Positions 1-8,709 of a stretch of DNA of 64,000 nt are shown piece after piece. The position numbers and the translations under genes are program-made. The stretch's first letter is position 1. The number at the start of each line of letters is the position of its first letter. Origin of the DNA: Candidatus Gracilibacteria bacterium (GTDB lineage: Bacteria > Patescibacteriota > Gracilibacteria > UBA1369 > UBA12473). The notes under the pieces are model-generated. The model saw nothing but the letters and a program-made list of their open reading frames with translations. It was not told the origin of the DNA and ran no database searches. Where the stretch lies: assembly GCA_041658685.1 (NCBI GenBank), contig JBAZZS010000001.1:124001-188000 (forward strand), read 5' to 3'.

Positions 1-2
1 TC

Positions 3-2084
3 ATTGATGAAATGGGGCGGATTCAAACTTCACTCACTACGCTCGGAGACGGATTGAATGAAACAAGGCAAGTATTGGGACTTCCGGCCAAGGAATACGT
101 GACCAGCTTTTTGACGAGTGAAGATGTCGGCGAGGATACGGAAGATACGGAGACGGTTGAAGCCGCAGATCCGACCGTCGAGATTTTTAATGTGATTGAA
201 AAGCTCGGGGAAGAGGAAGCGACACAAGCTTTATATGAAAAAACAAAAACCGATCTTGAGGCCTACTTCAACGCCACGGAAAATATTGCATATTTTGAAA
301 GCAAAGGCCTTTACCTTCGCAATGGCGTGAGCACGCACCTTGCCGACGCGGAGGGGCGCGTGATCTTTACCATTGGAATCCTGGAAAATGGCGACATCGC
401 GGTGACGAGTTATAAAGGAACGTTGCTCGAATGGAGCACGGAAGACGGGAAAGGGGACTTTGAAACTTTTAAACAGGAATTTAAAACTTTATTGGACAAC
501 GTAGAGGATACAAAAGCTTGGGTCGACGCTATCGATACCTCGCGTGAAGTCATTTACACCGAGCTCACAACCAACACGGAAATCCAAGCAATTTTGACGG
601 AAAAAGGACTCACCATCGGGAGTGAACAAGAAACCACGTATCATTTTGTGCATCAAATTTTACGAAAAGATGGAGTCGCACTTGTGGAGATCGTTTTAGA
701 TAAAGAAACCGGAATGATTTGGGCGGCTGAAAAGGGAGACCCTGCTTTTGGGCAAGACGTTTCTTTTGATGAATTGAATTCGGATAAACTCGAACCGTTC
801 ACCATGGTAGAAGATCAAAGTATTTTTGCTCCCAATATTCTTCCCTTACTCACCGCACTCGATGCTCGAACCGAATTCGATAAATCCATTGAAGACACAA
901 AAGCCGCGATCGAGAGTCTGCGCAACGACGAAGGCTTTAACGCGTTGCTTCAAAAATACGGATTTACCTTCACTTTTGACCCCACGGAAACCGAAAAAAC
1001 GATCGAATACACTATCCTGGAGGGGCCGGAGATCTTTAGAATCCTTTACATCGACAAGACCACAGGAGAACTCAAACTAAAAGAGCCGGGACAGGAAACC
1101 GGCTCTCTTTTAAAAGACGTGTTGATTGCGGAGAGTGTGGAATTCACATTGCCCACAGCCGAGGCCTTGGCCAATCTGCCCGGAGCCACGGACACAGCCA
1201 TTAATATTTTAGTCATGGGAAAACACGGCTCCAATGTGGACACCATGATTTTTACGCACATCGATCCTACACAACAGACCGTGACCATGGTCAGCATCCC
1301 GCGCGACCTTTACTACAACAATCGCAAAATCAACAGCGTGTACGCCACGTACGGCATGGGCGAGCTCTTGCGCGAGATTTCCGACATCACCGGTTACTCG
1401 GTGAGTCAGTATATTTTGGTGGACATGTATGTGTTTATTGATTTGGTGGATTTGGTCGGGGGAGTGGACGTGACGCTCGCCGAGGACCTCATCGACCCCA
1501 CGTATCATGTGTATGAAAATGGGGTGGAAAGCACGCTTTATTATGCGGCCGGGGACTACCATTTCACAGGGGTTCAGGCGCTGAGAATTGCGCGTTCGCG
1601 ACACTCGACTTCGGATTATTCTCGCGCCGAACGACAGCAACTTATTCTTTCCGCGCTTAAGGACAAGGCGGAGACGTTGGGCTTGGGCGATGCCACGACT
1701 TTTGCGAAACTCATCAAAACTTGCCTCGATGAAACCGAGACCAATTTGGGAGTCTCCGATGTGTTGAGTTATTTTTTCCGATTCAAAGATTTCACGATTA
1801 AAAAAGGAAATGTTTTGAGCACCGCCAATGTGTTGGCCAGCGTACAAGTGCCGGTGAATTTTGTGACCTCGTTAAGAACGGATTCCTGTGGGGAAAGTGG
1901 AGTGCCTGCCACCGTTGTCGCTCCCTCCCCAATATCCCCTGACGGCACAGCCCAACCGGAGGCCGGCACAGCAACAGACGCAACCACCCCCTGCACCATC
2001 CAATATGCGGTCTACACACTTTCTCCTCGTGACGGGAATTGGGACTACATCAAATGGTATTTTAGGGATACGCTGGAGAAGTAA
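3..2084 (+). CDS. LytR-CpsA-Psr (LCP) family cell-wall glycopolymer ligase, 5' end outside window
   Basis: The frame is open to the left edge, so the N-terminus (probably a membrane anchor) is missing; the first internal ATG is at 12. Counting from that ATG, residues 1-390 form a long acidic extracellular region of no recognised family. Residues about 395-560 are an LCP domain: ILVMGKHGSNVDTM, then MVSIPRDL with its Arg-Asp pair, then GVQALRIARSRHSTSDYSRAERQQ, whose Arg residues bind the polyprenyl phosphate in known LCP proteins. Known members attach secondary polymers to peptidoglycan outside the membrane. The last 80 residues are Pro/Thr-rich and fit a wall-spanning tail. The gene ends 6 nt before the promoter of the next toxin-antitoxin pair. 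The family call is firm; the polymer it attaches cannot be told. Confidence 0.88.
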   Translation: MDEMGRIQTSLTTLGDGLNETRQVLGLPAKEYVTSFLTSEDVGEDTEDTETVEAADPTVEIFNVIEKLGEEEATQALYEKTKTDLEAYFNATENIAYFESKGLYLRNGVSTHLADAEGRVIFTIGILENGDIAVTSYKGTLLEWSTEDGKGDFETFKQEFKTLLDNVEDTKAWVDAIDTSREVIYTELTTNTEIQAILTEKGLTIGSEQETTYHFVHQILRKDGVALVEIVLDKETGMIWAAEKGDPAFGQDVSFDELNSDKLEPFTMVEDQSIFAPNILPLLTALDARTEFDKSIEDTKAAIESLRNDEGFNALLQKYGFTFTFDPTETEKTIEYTILEGPEIFRILYIDKTTGELKLKEPGQETGSLLKDVLIAESVEFTLPTAEALANLPGATDTAINILVMGKHGSNVDTMIFTHIDPTQQTVTMVSIPRDLYYNNRKINSVYATYGMGELLREISDITGYSVSQYILVDMYVFIDLVDLVGGVDVTLAEDLIDPTYHVYENGVESTLYYAAGDYHFTGVQALRIARSRHSTSDYSRAERQQLILSALKDKAETLGLGDATTFAKLIKTCLDETETNLGVSDVLSYFFRFKDFTIKKGNVLSTANVLASVQVPVNFVTSLRTDSCGESGVPATVVAPSPISPDGTAQPEAGTATDATTPCTIQYAVYTLSPRDGNWDYIKWYFRDTLEK

Positions 2085-2090
2085 AAAGAC

Positions 2091-2120
2091 TTGACGAAGG
2101 TGATACACCTTTGGTACACT
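2091..2120 (+). promoter_or_regulatory. Promoter with palindromic operator for the toxin-antitoxin pair
   Basis: TTGACG (2091-2096) and TACACT (2115-2120) are separated by 18 nt. The spacer begins with the perfect palindrome AAGGTGATACACCTT (2097-2111). An operator lying inside the promoter fits autorepression by the ribbon-helix-helix antitoxin encoded 30 nt downstream. Confidence 0.55.
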
Positions 2121-2150
2121 TTGGATGTCTCTATCCTTAATTTAAGAACA

Positions 2151-2372
2151 ATGCCTACCCAAAAGAAAAGATTAAATCTCTGCCTTCCCGACGAAATGGA
2201 ATCCATTTTAGTTAGGCTTGCCAAGCGAGACGATCTTCCTCAGGCAACAAAAGCGGTTCAATTGATTCAAATCGCCATTGAAATCGAAGAAGACGACATA
2301 TGGAATCAATTGGCGGAACAACGAGATACCCGGGCTACCAAATTTGTTTCCCATAAAAAAGCTTGGAAATGA
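2151..2372 (+). CDS. Putative ribbon-helix-helix antitoxin of a RelBE/ParDE-type module
   Basis: A 73-residue protein if started at the ATG at 2151; an upstream TTG in frame would overlap the promoter and is rejected. The N-terminal KKRLNLCLPDEMESILVRLA resembles a CopG/RHH DNA-binding strand plus helix. The middle is acidic (IEIEEDD) and the tail basic, as expected for an antitoxin whose C-terminus wraps the toxin. Its stop overlaps the toxin start as ATGA, implying translational coupling. The palindromic operator upstream supports autoregulation. Family assignment rests on size, order and the partner rather than on a diagnostic motif. Confidence 0.68.
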   Translation: MPTQKKRLNLCLPDEMESILVRLAKRDDLPQATKAVQLIQIAIEIEEDDIWNQLAEQRDTRATKFVSHKKAWK

Positions 2373-2644
2373 TTTTTAAAATTCAATATGCCGAAGCCGT
2401 GGTTCGAGAGGATATCCCGAAATTGAGCAAAATGATGAAAGTCCGTATACGGGAAGCCATTGAAGAAAAATTAACCACCCATCCCGAGCAATTTGGAAAA
2501 CCATTGAGACGATCTCTTCGAGGATATCGAAAGTTAAGAGTGGGAGATTATCGGGTGATTTTTCGTATTGAAGGGTTTTATGTGAAAATTTTTAGAATTC
2601 AACATCGTTCCGTAGTTTATATGTCTCAAGTTTTCACTTTTTAA
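2369..2644 (+). CDS. RelE/ParE-family toxin
   Basis: A 91-residue protein. The ATG at 2369 is preferred over a TTG two codons upstream because it gives the usual ATGA overlap with the antitoxin. The pattern is that of the RelE/ParE fold: an N-terminal IQYAEAVVREDIPKL strand-helix, PLRRSLRGYRKLRVGDYRVIFRI in the middle (the RxLxGxxxxRVGDYRV signature of RelE-type mRNA interferases) and a final strand with IQHRSVVY. Known relatives cleave mRNA at the ribosome or, for ParE, inhibit gyrase; which of these applies is not decidable here. The 3' end lies 3 nt before rnhA. Confidence 0.85.
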   Translation: MIFKIQYAEAVVREDIPKLSKMMKVRIREAIEEKLTTHPEQFGKPLRRSLRGYRKLRVGDYRVIFRIEGFYVKIFRIQHRSVVYMSQVFTF

Positions 2645-2647
2645 TTT

Positions 2648-3448
2648 ATGATCACTATCCACACCGACGGCAGTTGTCTCGGAAATCCCGGCCCAGGCGG
2701 GTGGGCGGCCATTATTAAAATTGGGGCAAAAAAAGTGGAAATCAAAGGTGGCGAATCCGAGTCCACCAACAATCGCATGGAAATCAAAGCCATGGTCGAG
2801 GCCTTGCGTTGGGTTAAAAAAAATCATTCGAAACCGTGGCCTTCAATCGAGCTGTTTTCGGATTCAACCTTGCTTGTTAAAACTCTAAACGAAGGCTGGA
2901 AGCGAAAAACCAACCAAGATTTGTGGGCTCAATTGGATGAAGCGCGTGAGGGCTTAAAAGTGAAAATTGAGTGGGTAAAAGGCCATGCCAACAACCCCAT
3001 GAATGAGCGATGCGATGTGCTGGCAGTGAGCGAAGCGGGGAAAATCGCGAGAGCAAAAAAGCCTCCCCGGGGCGGCGAGTACAGATCAACATCATCCATT
3101 GTTGCCAAATCCGCGTCTTCAACCAACAGCCCAAGCTCCTCCGATCACTACCTTTGCCAACGATGCAAACGCACTTCCTCCGGCCTTCTTGGCTACTTAA
3201 AAGAATCCGGACTCATCCGCGTGGATTGCCCCTCGTGCAAAAGTTACATCAAATTCGCGGCCCCCACTCCGGCCAATCTCGTTCGTGCCAAAAAACGCAT
3301 TCTCCTCACCTCAAAAGAAATTGAATCCTTTCAACTTCAACGTAAAAAAGAAGGCACGCCACTCACGGATCGTGATCTCAAAACTCTCAAAGGCATGACA
3401 AAACAAGAAGCCGAGCAATCATTCGAAAGCGCGCAAAAATTATTTTAA
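2648..3448 (+). CDS. rnhA: Ribonuclease HI with C-terminal zinc-ribbon extension
   Basis: A 266-residue protein. Residues 1-140 are a complete RNase HI domain with the catalytic carboxylates D7 (HTDGSCLGNPGPGG), E45 (NNRMEI), D72 (LFSDS) and D123, plus H113 in the WVKGHA loop. It cleaves the RNA strand of RNA:DNA hybrids. After a Ser-rich linker (about 140-165) comes an unusual tail with two CxxC pairs (CQRC at about 170 and CPSC about 28 residues later), likely a zinc ribbon, then a charged helical end. Standard RNase HI is about 150 residues, so the tail is an addition. The last 9 nt overlap the convergent trxA gene. Confidence 0.93.
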   Translation: MITIHTDGSCLGNPGPGGWAAIIKIGAKKVEIKGGESESTNNRMEIKAMVEALRWVKKNHSKPWPSIELFSDSTLLVKTLNEGWKRKTNQDLWAQLDEAREGLKVKIEWVKGHANNPMNERCDVLAVSEAGKIARAKKPPRGGEYRSTSSIVAKSASSTNSPSSSDHYLCQRCKRTSSGLLGYLKESGLIRVDCPSCKSYIKFAAPTPANLVRAKKRILLTSKEIESFQLQRKKEGTPLTDRDLKTLKGMTKQEAEQSFESAQKLF

Positions 3449-3760
3449 AAGTTCATTTAGCATTTCGCGCAAATTGGCTTCGGATTGAAACCCGACTTTT
3501 TGAGTCACGGGTTGGCCGTTTTTGAAGACAATCATGGTGGGGATGCTCATGATGCGGAATTGAGAAGCGGTTTTATTGGCTTGATCCACGTCCATTTTGC
3601 CAATTTTAACTTTGCCTTCAAACTCGGTGGCGAGTTTTTCCACAATCGGACCTTGCATTTGGCACGGACCGCACCAGGTTGCCCAAAAATCCACTAAAAC
3701 AGGGAGTTGAGATTTTAAAACTTCCTGATCGAAGTTACTGTCGTTAAAAACATGAGCCAT
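3440..3760 (-). CDS. trxA: Thioredoxin
   Basis: A 106-residue protein, the normal size for thioredoxin. The active site WCGPC is at residues 29-33, preceded by VLVDFWAT, and the cis-proline loop is SIPT near residue 74. It reduces protein disulfides in the cytoplasm. There is no signal peptide. The 5' leader reads TTCCTAACCCCAAACTT before ATG, a C/U-rich leader without Shine-Dalgarno sequence like most genes here. The gene is convergent with rnhA and overlaps it by 9 nt at the 3' ends. Confidence 0.95.
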   Translation of the reverse strand: MAHVFNDSNFDQEVLKSQLPVLVDFWATWCGPCQMQGPIVEKLATEFEGKVKIGKMDVDQANKTASQFRIMSIPTMIVFKNGQPVTQKVGFQSEANLREMLNELLK

Positions 3761-3958
3761 AAGTTTGGGGTTAGGAATTTTTATTAAAGGTCTATTTTAA
3801 AATACCCTATTTTTTTTATCACGAAAACCCTAAAGAACCATAGGATGAGCTCCCGTCAATTTAAATTATAAAACCACACGAGATGAGATGGTAAAAAGAT
3901 GTCAAATCCGGTATAATAAATAGATTTAAAAGTTGTTATAAAGGTTGTGCCTGAAGGT

Positions 3959-4019
3959 ATGGTTCGGCAAGCTCACCATGACACAAGCAATGTCACCCTG
4001 AGCCTGTCGAACGGGTGAC
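3959..4019. repeat. Family B palindromic repeat plus a GTCACCC hairpin
   Basis: TATGGTTCGGCAAGCTCACC (3959-3978), continuing ATGACA, matches the dispersed family B arms seen at 9297, 22899 and 30240. Just downstream GTCACCC (3992-3998) pairs with GGGTGAC (4013-4019) around a 14-nt loop. It lies 17 nt upstream of the next CDS, so it would sit in that gene's leader or promoter. The rest of the 3761-4036 interval is AT-rich with nothing else assignable. Confidence 0.6.
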
Positions 4020-4036
4020 CTATTAAATTTCTCCCC

Positions 4037-7000
4037 ATGAATTCCCTCAAACCCAAACTCGCACTCTTCACCTTATTGATGTTGCTCGTCCCTGTTGTAG
4101 AAGGATGGGGAAGCTTTTCTTTGCCTTCCCTTCCCGTGGTCCCTGAATTTGAGAACGGGGGAGTGCGCGCCGGAACTCTGTATGGGGAAACGAATCTCAA
4201 TGCCGACATTTTACCCACCGCCTCACTCGATGGCGTTGCGCCCGCTTATGAAAAAACAACCACGTTTTTGTCTCCGATTTTGACCGCAGATTTTCCGTTT
4301 GATGCCGTGGAAGTGGATTGGGACGAATTTAACCCTCAAAATACTGCGATCACCATTGAATTGCGCTTTCAAAAAGAATCCGGCACATGGACTTTGTGGC
4401 AACCGCTCTCTTCAGACGAAATCGATTATGGAACCCTGAATGCAGAAAAAATAACTCCGGCCACGATTTTATTAACAATTGAACGATCCAAAGCGCTTCA
4501 ATATCGAGTGACATTAAGGAGTGATGGGTCCACGGCCCCGCAAGTTCAAAACATTCAGTTTCATTATATTGATGCCACTTCAACGGTTTCAAAAAATCCG
4601 AATCCTGAAACTTCCACTCAATCTGCAACCTCATCCGCCACTCCCTCGGCCCCGCGTTTAACTTTTGCCAACGACACTCTCGACATCATCACTCGAGAAG
4701 AATGGGGCGCGGACGAATCCTGGCGTCTCAGTAGTTTTTATGGAGAAGCAGACCCCGAAACCCCGGTGACCGAAGAAGATATCGGTACGGAAGCCACGTC
4801 CACGGAAACCGATCGCAACGGAGATGAGCCCACCATCGAAGAGCTTTATCCCGAAGATTTTGCGATTTCAAAAACCGTGACCAAAGGGGGCGATGGCAGC
4901 ACCTTGTATTGGCCTCTCGAATATTCAAAAAACGTGAAAAAAATAGTGATTCATCATACCGCAGGCAGTCTCACCGATGATCCCGAAGCCACGATTCGAG
5001 CCATTTATTATTATCATGCCGTGCGCCGCGGATGGGGCGACATCGGGTACAATTACATCATTGCGAACGGAAAAATTTATGAAGGACGTTACGGTGGAGA
5101 CGGTGTGGTTGGAGGTCATGCGCGAGGCTATAACACCGGGACGATCGGGATTTCCGTGATCGGTAATTATGAAAACGATGAAATTTCCTACCAGGACCTT
5201 GAGGCCTTGAGTCGCTTGATTGAGGCTAAAGCCGATGTTTACAACATCGATGTGGACGGGTATTCGAAGTTCCACGGAAAAGTGATTGCCAATGTGTTGG
5301 GGCATCGCGATGTGGCGAGCACTTTGTGTCCGGGAGCGAATTTATATGCCGTCATTCCGGTTTTGAGAGAAGTGATGGCCGCGGACATGGACAACACGGA
5401 AACGGGGTTGATCGACACCACTTCCTCCAGCCCTTACGCCTTTGCCAATAGTAATGATTACGATCCTTTTGCATTGGAGCCGGAACAGGAAACCACCCTG
5501 ACCTTGCAAGTGAAAAATATTGGCACCGAGACATGGACGAGCAATACGTATTTGATCGCGAATCAAAACCCGAGCGCCGAAGCCTTGGTACGCCTTAAAA
5601 AAGAAAAGACCGGTTCGCTCAGCATTGCCACGATTCAAGAAAAAAGTGTGGCCCCGGGAGAAATCGCTACATTTAAAATTCAGGCGCAGGCTTTGATGAA
5701 TGGCGGATTTCAAAATTTTAAACTCACTCCGATTTTTAACGGAAAAACCAAGACCGGCCATTATTTGAATTTGCCCGTGTATGTCGAGACACCGATTTTA
5801 TCGTACGATGGGGCGAAAGTAACGCTTTCAAAAACGCGCGTAAAAACCGGGGAAATTTTTACCGGCACCGTGACGATCAAAAATACGGGAAATGTGAATT
5901 GGACGCGTGAAGGAAGTTATCCGATGGTTTTGGCCACGGATTCAAATGAGAGTCGAAAGAGTTCTTTTTTGAGCGGCGCAAATAAAACTCAATTCGCAAC
6001 TTTGGTGGAAGACGTTGTCGAACCCGGGAAAACCGGAACATTCAAGCTTTCACTCAAAGCGCCCTTCACCGGAGGCACCTACACGGAAACCCTAGTCCCT
6101 GTCATGGAAGGCGTGGGGGGACTTAAAGGCAATGCCATCAGCTTTAACGTTGCGGTGTACAGCTCGGGCACACAGGCCACGGTCAAGGCCATGAGCGAGG
6201 ATACGATTTTTACGCCCGGAGAAACCAAAGAAATTTGGATCACACTCGAAAACAGCGGAGCCCAGACATGGACTTCGGCCCAGTTCAGTGTTGGTAAAAT
6301 TCATCATTCTTCCATCGGTGTGACCAAGCCCGCGTTGAAAAAAAATACCGTGGCTCCCGGCTCAACCGGGGACATCACGTTCTCGATCACCGCTCCCACC
6401 AAACCCGGCACTTATTTTGTTTATTTGGTCCCGCGCCTCAATAAGCAAAATCTCATGAGTAAAAATATCAAATTCCAATTCACGGTCGTGGCCTCCGGAG
6501 GGGATGTGGCTTTGGACTCGCAAGATATTCGCGTTAAATTGAGTTTTGATCCCGCCGAAGACGGCAATCCCGTGATCACAGCCAACGGCCCGTTTGAGGT
6601 TTATGTGGGTGGAAAATCATTTCTCGAACTCGAGTCCGGCGATGAAGTGGAGGTGCGTTATTCGGAGGGAAATTATCAGATGGTGAGCAATGCGCAAACA
6701 TGGGTGGATGACGATTATCCGCAATTTATAGCGAAAAATTCAACCACTATTTTGAAAATTGAAAATTACGAAAATCATCCATCATGGAACGCGAGTCTCA
6801 ATGACAATCAATTCCGAGATACGTTGGAAATTCGATACGACAGCGACGAATCAAAGTTGATCGCGATCAACGAACTCTCCATGAAATATTATCTGCGCGG
6901 CGTGGGGGAAAGCACGGAAAGTGAGCCCGTGGAAAAACAAAAAGCCATGGCGGTGATCGCCCGAACCTATGCGCAATATTACATTGAAAAAGATCAGAAA

Positions 7001-7402
7001 TTCCCCGGCAAACCGTATCAAGCCAACGACGATCCGGATGTGTTTCAAAAATACCTCGGCTACGGGTATGAAATCCGCGCTCCGCATTGGGTGGAGGCTG
7101 TGACCAACACGCAAGGCCGGGTCGTGACGTACAATGGGATTCTCGTAAAAACGCCTTATTTCAGTAGCACGGACGGAACTGCGACCAAGAGCGCCCAAGA
7201 GGTGTGGGGTTGGACCGACACGCCGTATTTGGTGAGCGTTCCGGACCCGTTATGCACCACGTCAACGAGTTTCAGCGGGCACGGGGTGGGTTTGAGCGGA
7301 TGCGGCGCCACTGCCGCCGCCAATGCAGGCAAAACGTATGTGGAAATTTTAAAATACTACTACACCGGGGTGGAAGTTGGGACGTACGCGAGTGGGAATT
7401 GA
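4037..7402 (+). CDS. Secreted peptidoglycan hydrolase: PGRP-type amidase, Ig-like repeats and SpoIID domain
   Basis: A 1121-residue protein with an N-terminal hydrophobic segment (LALFTLLMLLVPVVEG) that acts as a signal peptide. Residues about 295-440 are an N-acetylmuramoyl-L-alanine amidase_2/PGRP domain with zinc ligands in VIHHTAG (about 305), GHRD (about 421) and LCPG (about 430). Residues about 475-820 hold three NBR1/Ig-like repeats marked by ETWTSNTY, VNWTREGSY and QTWTSAQF. Residues about 850-1118 are a SpoIID-like domain (VYVGGKSFLELESG, QKAMAVIARTYAQYY, YFSSTDG), a fold that in sporulation cuts glycan strands as a lytic transglycosylase but acts only on denuded (peptide-free) glycan made by an amidase. 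One chain thus joins both steps. Leader: TTTCTCCCC before ATG. Confidence 0.9.
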   Translation: MNSLKPKLALFTLLMLLVPVVEGWGSFSLPSLPVVPEFENGGVRAGTLYGETNLNADILPTASLDGVAPAYEKTTTFLSPILTADFPFDAVEVDWDEFNPQNTAITIELRFQKESGTWTLWQPLSSDEIDYGTLNAEKITPATILLTIERSKALQYRVTLRSDGSTAPQVQNIQFHYIDATSTVSKNPNPETSTQSATSSATPSAPRLTFANDTLDIITREEWGADESWRLSSFYGEADPETPVTEEDIGTEATSTETDRNGDEPTIEELYPEDFAISKTVTKGGDGSTLYWPLEYSKNVKKIVIHHTAGSLTDDPEATIRAIYYYHAVRRGWGDIGYNYIIANGKIYEGRYGGDGVVGGHARGYNTGTIGISVIGNYENDEISYQDLEALSRLIEAKADVYNIDVDGYSKFHGKVIANVLGHRDVASTLCPGANLYAVIPVLREVMAADMDNTETGLIDTTSSSPYAFANSNDYDPFALEPEQETTLTLQVKNIGTETWTSNTYLIANQNPSAEALVRLKKEKTGSLSIATIQEKSVAPGEIATFKIQAQALMNGGFQNFKLTPIFNGKTKTGHYLNLPVYVETPILSYDGAKVTLSKTRVKTGEIFTGTVTIKNTGNVNWTREGSYPMVLATDSNESRKSSFLSGANKTQFATLVEDVVEPGKTGTFKLSLKAPFTGGTYTETLVPVMEGVGGLKGNAISFNVAVYSSGTQATVKAMSEDTIFTPGETKEIWITLENSGAQTWTSAQFSVGKIHHSSIGVTKPALKKNTVAPGSTGDITFSITAPTKPGTYFVYLVPRLNKQNLMSKNIKFQFTVVASGGDVALDSQDIRVKLSFDPAEDGNPVITANGPFEVYVGGKSFLELESGDEVEVRYSEGNYQMVSNAQTWVDDDYPQFIAKNSTTILKIENYENHPSWNASLNDNQFRDTLEIRYDSDESKLIAINELSMKYYLRGVGESTESEPVEKQKAMAVIARTYAQYYIEKDQKFPGKPYQANDDPDVFQKYLGYGYEIRAPHWVEAVTNTQGRVVTYNGILVKTPYFSSTDGTATKSAQEVWGWTDTPYLVSVPDPLCTTSTSFSGHGVGLSGCGATAAANAGKTYVEILKYYYTGVEVGTYASGN

Positions 7403-7463
7403 TTTTTTCCTTTCCCCCGTATTTTCCTTCCATAACCGTGTCGTAGCTTTTTTGAGTATCGAA

Positions 7464-7481
7464 ATGGCTTAAATAAGCCAT
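7464..7481. repeat. Family D palindrome ATGGCTTA-AA-TAAGCCAT
   Basis: A perfect 8-bp inverted repeat with a 2-nt centre, 60 nt after the hydrolase stop. Identical sequence occurs at 34304-34321, and 17 of its 18 bases at 42238-42254 in the other orientation. The remainder of 7403-7583 contains T-runs and short hairpins (GTGCACGTGCA) that could terminate transcription. Confidence 0.65.
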
Positions 7482-7583
7482 AAATAGACGTAAAATCCGT
7501 GCACGTGCAGACTTTTTATGCAGCAGCTTTTTTGACATTTTCTTAATTTTTGATTATGGGTTGGACATTAGTAATTTTCCCCC

Positions 7584-8165
7584 ATGCTTCTCCTCTGCCT
7601 CAACACCGCGTCCAAACAAAGCGCCATCGCCTTGATCGAAAACAACCGCGTTCTTGCCGAAAACGAATGGGTTTCTGCGGCCAACGAATCGGAAAAAGTT
7701 TTGCCCGGCTTGGAGCAAGTGTTGGCGGATTCCGGAAAAACTTGGGACGACCTCACGCACATGGTGGTGGTCGAGGGCCCGGGCGGGTACACGAGTTTGC
7801 GCGTGGGCATCACCATCGCGAACGCCATCGCGTGGGTGAAAAAAATCCCGATGTTTAATGTGAATGTATTTGAGGTTTGGGAAAATCGCTTGTCAAAAAA
7901 AGCGCAAAAACAACCGCATGCCATCGCCATTGCCGCAGGGAGGGATCAGTGGTTGGTCAAAGGAAAAATTATGACTCTTGAAGAATTAAAAACCCTAGGG
8001 ATGCCTTGCTATGGCGAAGTCCCGGACGACATTTCAGGGAACGCTAACGCTGTTGAAATGGCGAGTTTTGGAGAAGCCCTGGTTCAGATTGATTTTCAAA
8101 ATCGCAGCACGGTAAAAAGTGTGCAACCCGTGTACACAAGGCCACCGCTGATCACCGGAAAATGA
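7584..8165 (+). CDS. tsaB: tRNA threonylcarbamoyladenosine biosynthesis protein TsaB
   Basis: A 193-residue member of the TsaB/YeaZ branch of the ASKHA fold. The N-terminal LLLCLNTASKQSAIALIE strand pair and the GPGGYTSLRVGI motif (about residues 65-76, matching the family's GPGSFTGLRIG) are diagnostic. TsaB is the non-catalytic partner of TsaD in making t6A at position 37 of ANN-decoding tRNAs. The C-terminal half is shorter and more divergent than in E. coli TsaB (about 230 residues). The leader is GTAATTTTCCCCC before ATG. tsaD and tsaE are not in this window. Confidence 0.9.
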   Translation: MLLLCLNTASKQSAIALIENNRVLAENEWVSAANESEKVLPGLEQVLADSGKTWDDLTHMVVVEGPGGYTSLRVGITIANAIAWVKKIPMFNVNVFEVWENRLSKKAQKQPHAIAIAAGRDQWLVKGKIMTLEELKTLGMPCYGEVPDDISGNANAVEMASFGEALVQIDFQNRSTVKSVQPVYTRPPLITGK

Positions 8166-8167
8166 CT

Positions 8168-8353
8168 TTATTGTTGATTCATTAAAGTCCTAACCCTGGT
8201 TATTAATAATCTTTTAAAAACCAATGGTAATTTATCGAATTTTTTTGCCGCTTCTTTTCTGGAATCAATTTCAAGAACGTTGGGGGAGAGCAGATAGTCA
8301 TCCGTAAGAGGGTATTTAGTCAAAAGAGCATAAATATGATTTAAATCATCCAT
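8168..8353 (-). CDS. Small hypothetical protein (61 aa)
   Basis: I do not recognise this protein. It is soluble and mixed-charge, with DDLNHIYALLTKYPLTDDYL at the start and a basic end (RLLITRVRTLMNQQ), and no transmembrane segment. Its start codon overlaps the end of the upstream ORF by 8 nt, suggesting translational coupling in a two-gene unit. The stop lies 2 nt from the convergent tsaB stop. Existence is supported mainly by the overlap and the packing. Confidence 0.5.
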   Translation of the reverse strand: MDDLNHIYALLTKYPLTDDYLLSPNVLEIDSRKEAAKKFDKLPLVFKRLLITRVRTLMNQQ

Positions 8354-8609
8354 CGGAAAGTTTCATAGCTATAATGGCCTGTACTAAATCAGAAGGGAAA
8401 TCATCGCAATCACTTGAATCTTCATTTGTTGATTTGGAAACAGATTCAGCCTCATCTAGAGATACATCCCCCTGAGAGTTCCCTTCTGGTGTATCCCCAT
8501 CGAAGGATGGGATTGCAGAGAGAGTATCGTCTGGCGGAGGAGTTTTTTCCCCCTCGCAACAACTTTCAATTTCAAGAAGATAAATAATGGCTTCTGAGCG
8601 ATTAGACAT
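8346..8609 (-). CDS. Small acidic hypothetical protein (87 aa)
   Basis: This is not a family I know. The first 20 residues look like an ordered segment (EAIIYLLEIESCCEGE), residues 22-70 are acidic, Ser/Pro-rich and probably disordered, and the end (DLVQAIIAMKLSDG) could be a short helix. It overlaps the downstream 61-residue ORF by 8 nt. It is AT-rich relative to tsaB. The 100 nt upstream (8610-8709) are AT-rich and hold no gene. Confidence 0.45.
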   Translation of the reverse strand: MSNRSEAIIYLLEIESCCEGEKTPPPDDTLSAIPSFDGDTPEGNSQGDVSLDEAESVSKSTNEDSSDCDDFPSDLVQAIIAMKLSDG

Positions 8610-8709
8610 ATTTTTTTGATTAAATTATAGAAAATTAATTTTACTTAAAAATATTTTTCAGTCATCCATTTTGGCTTGACGATGCGGGTTTCTGTTGGAG
8701 TTTAGTTTT

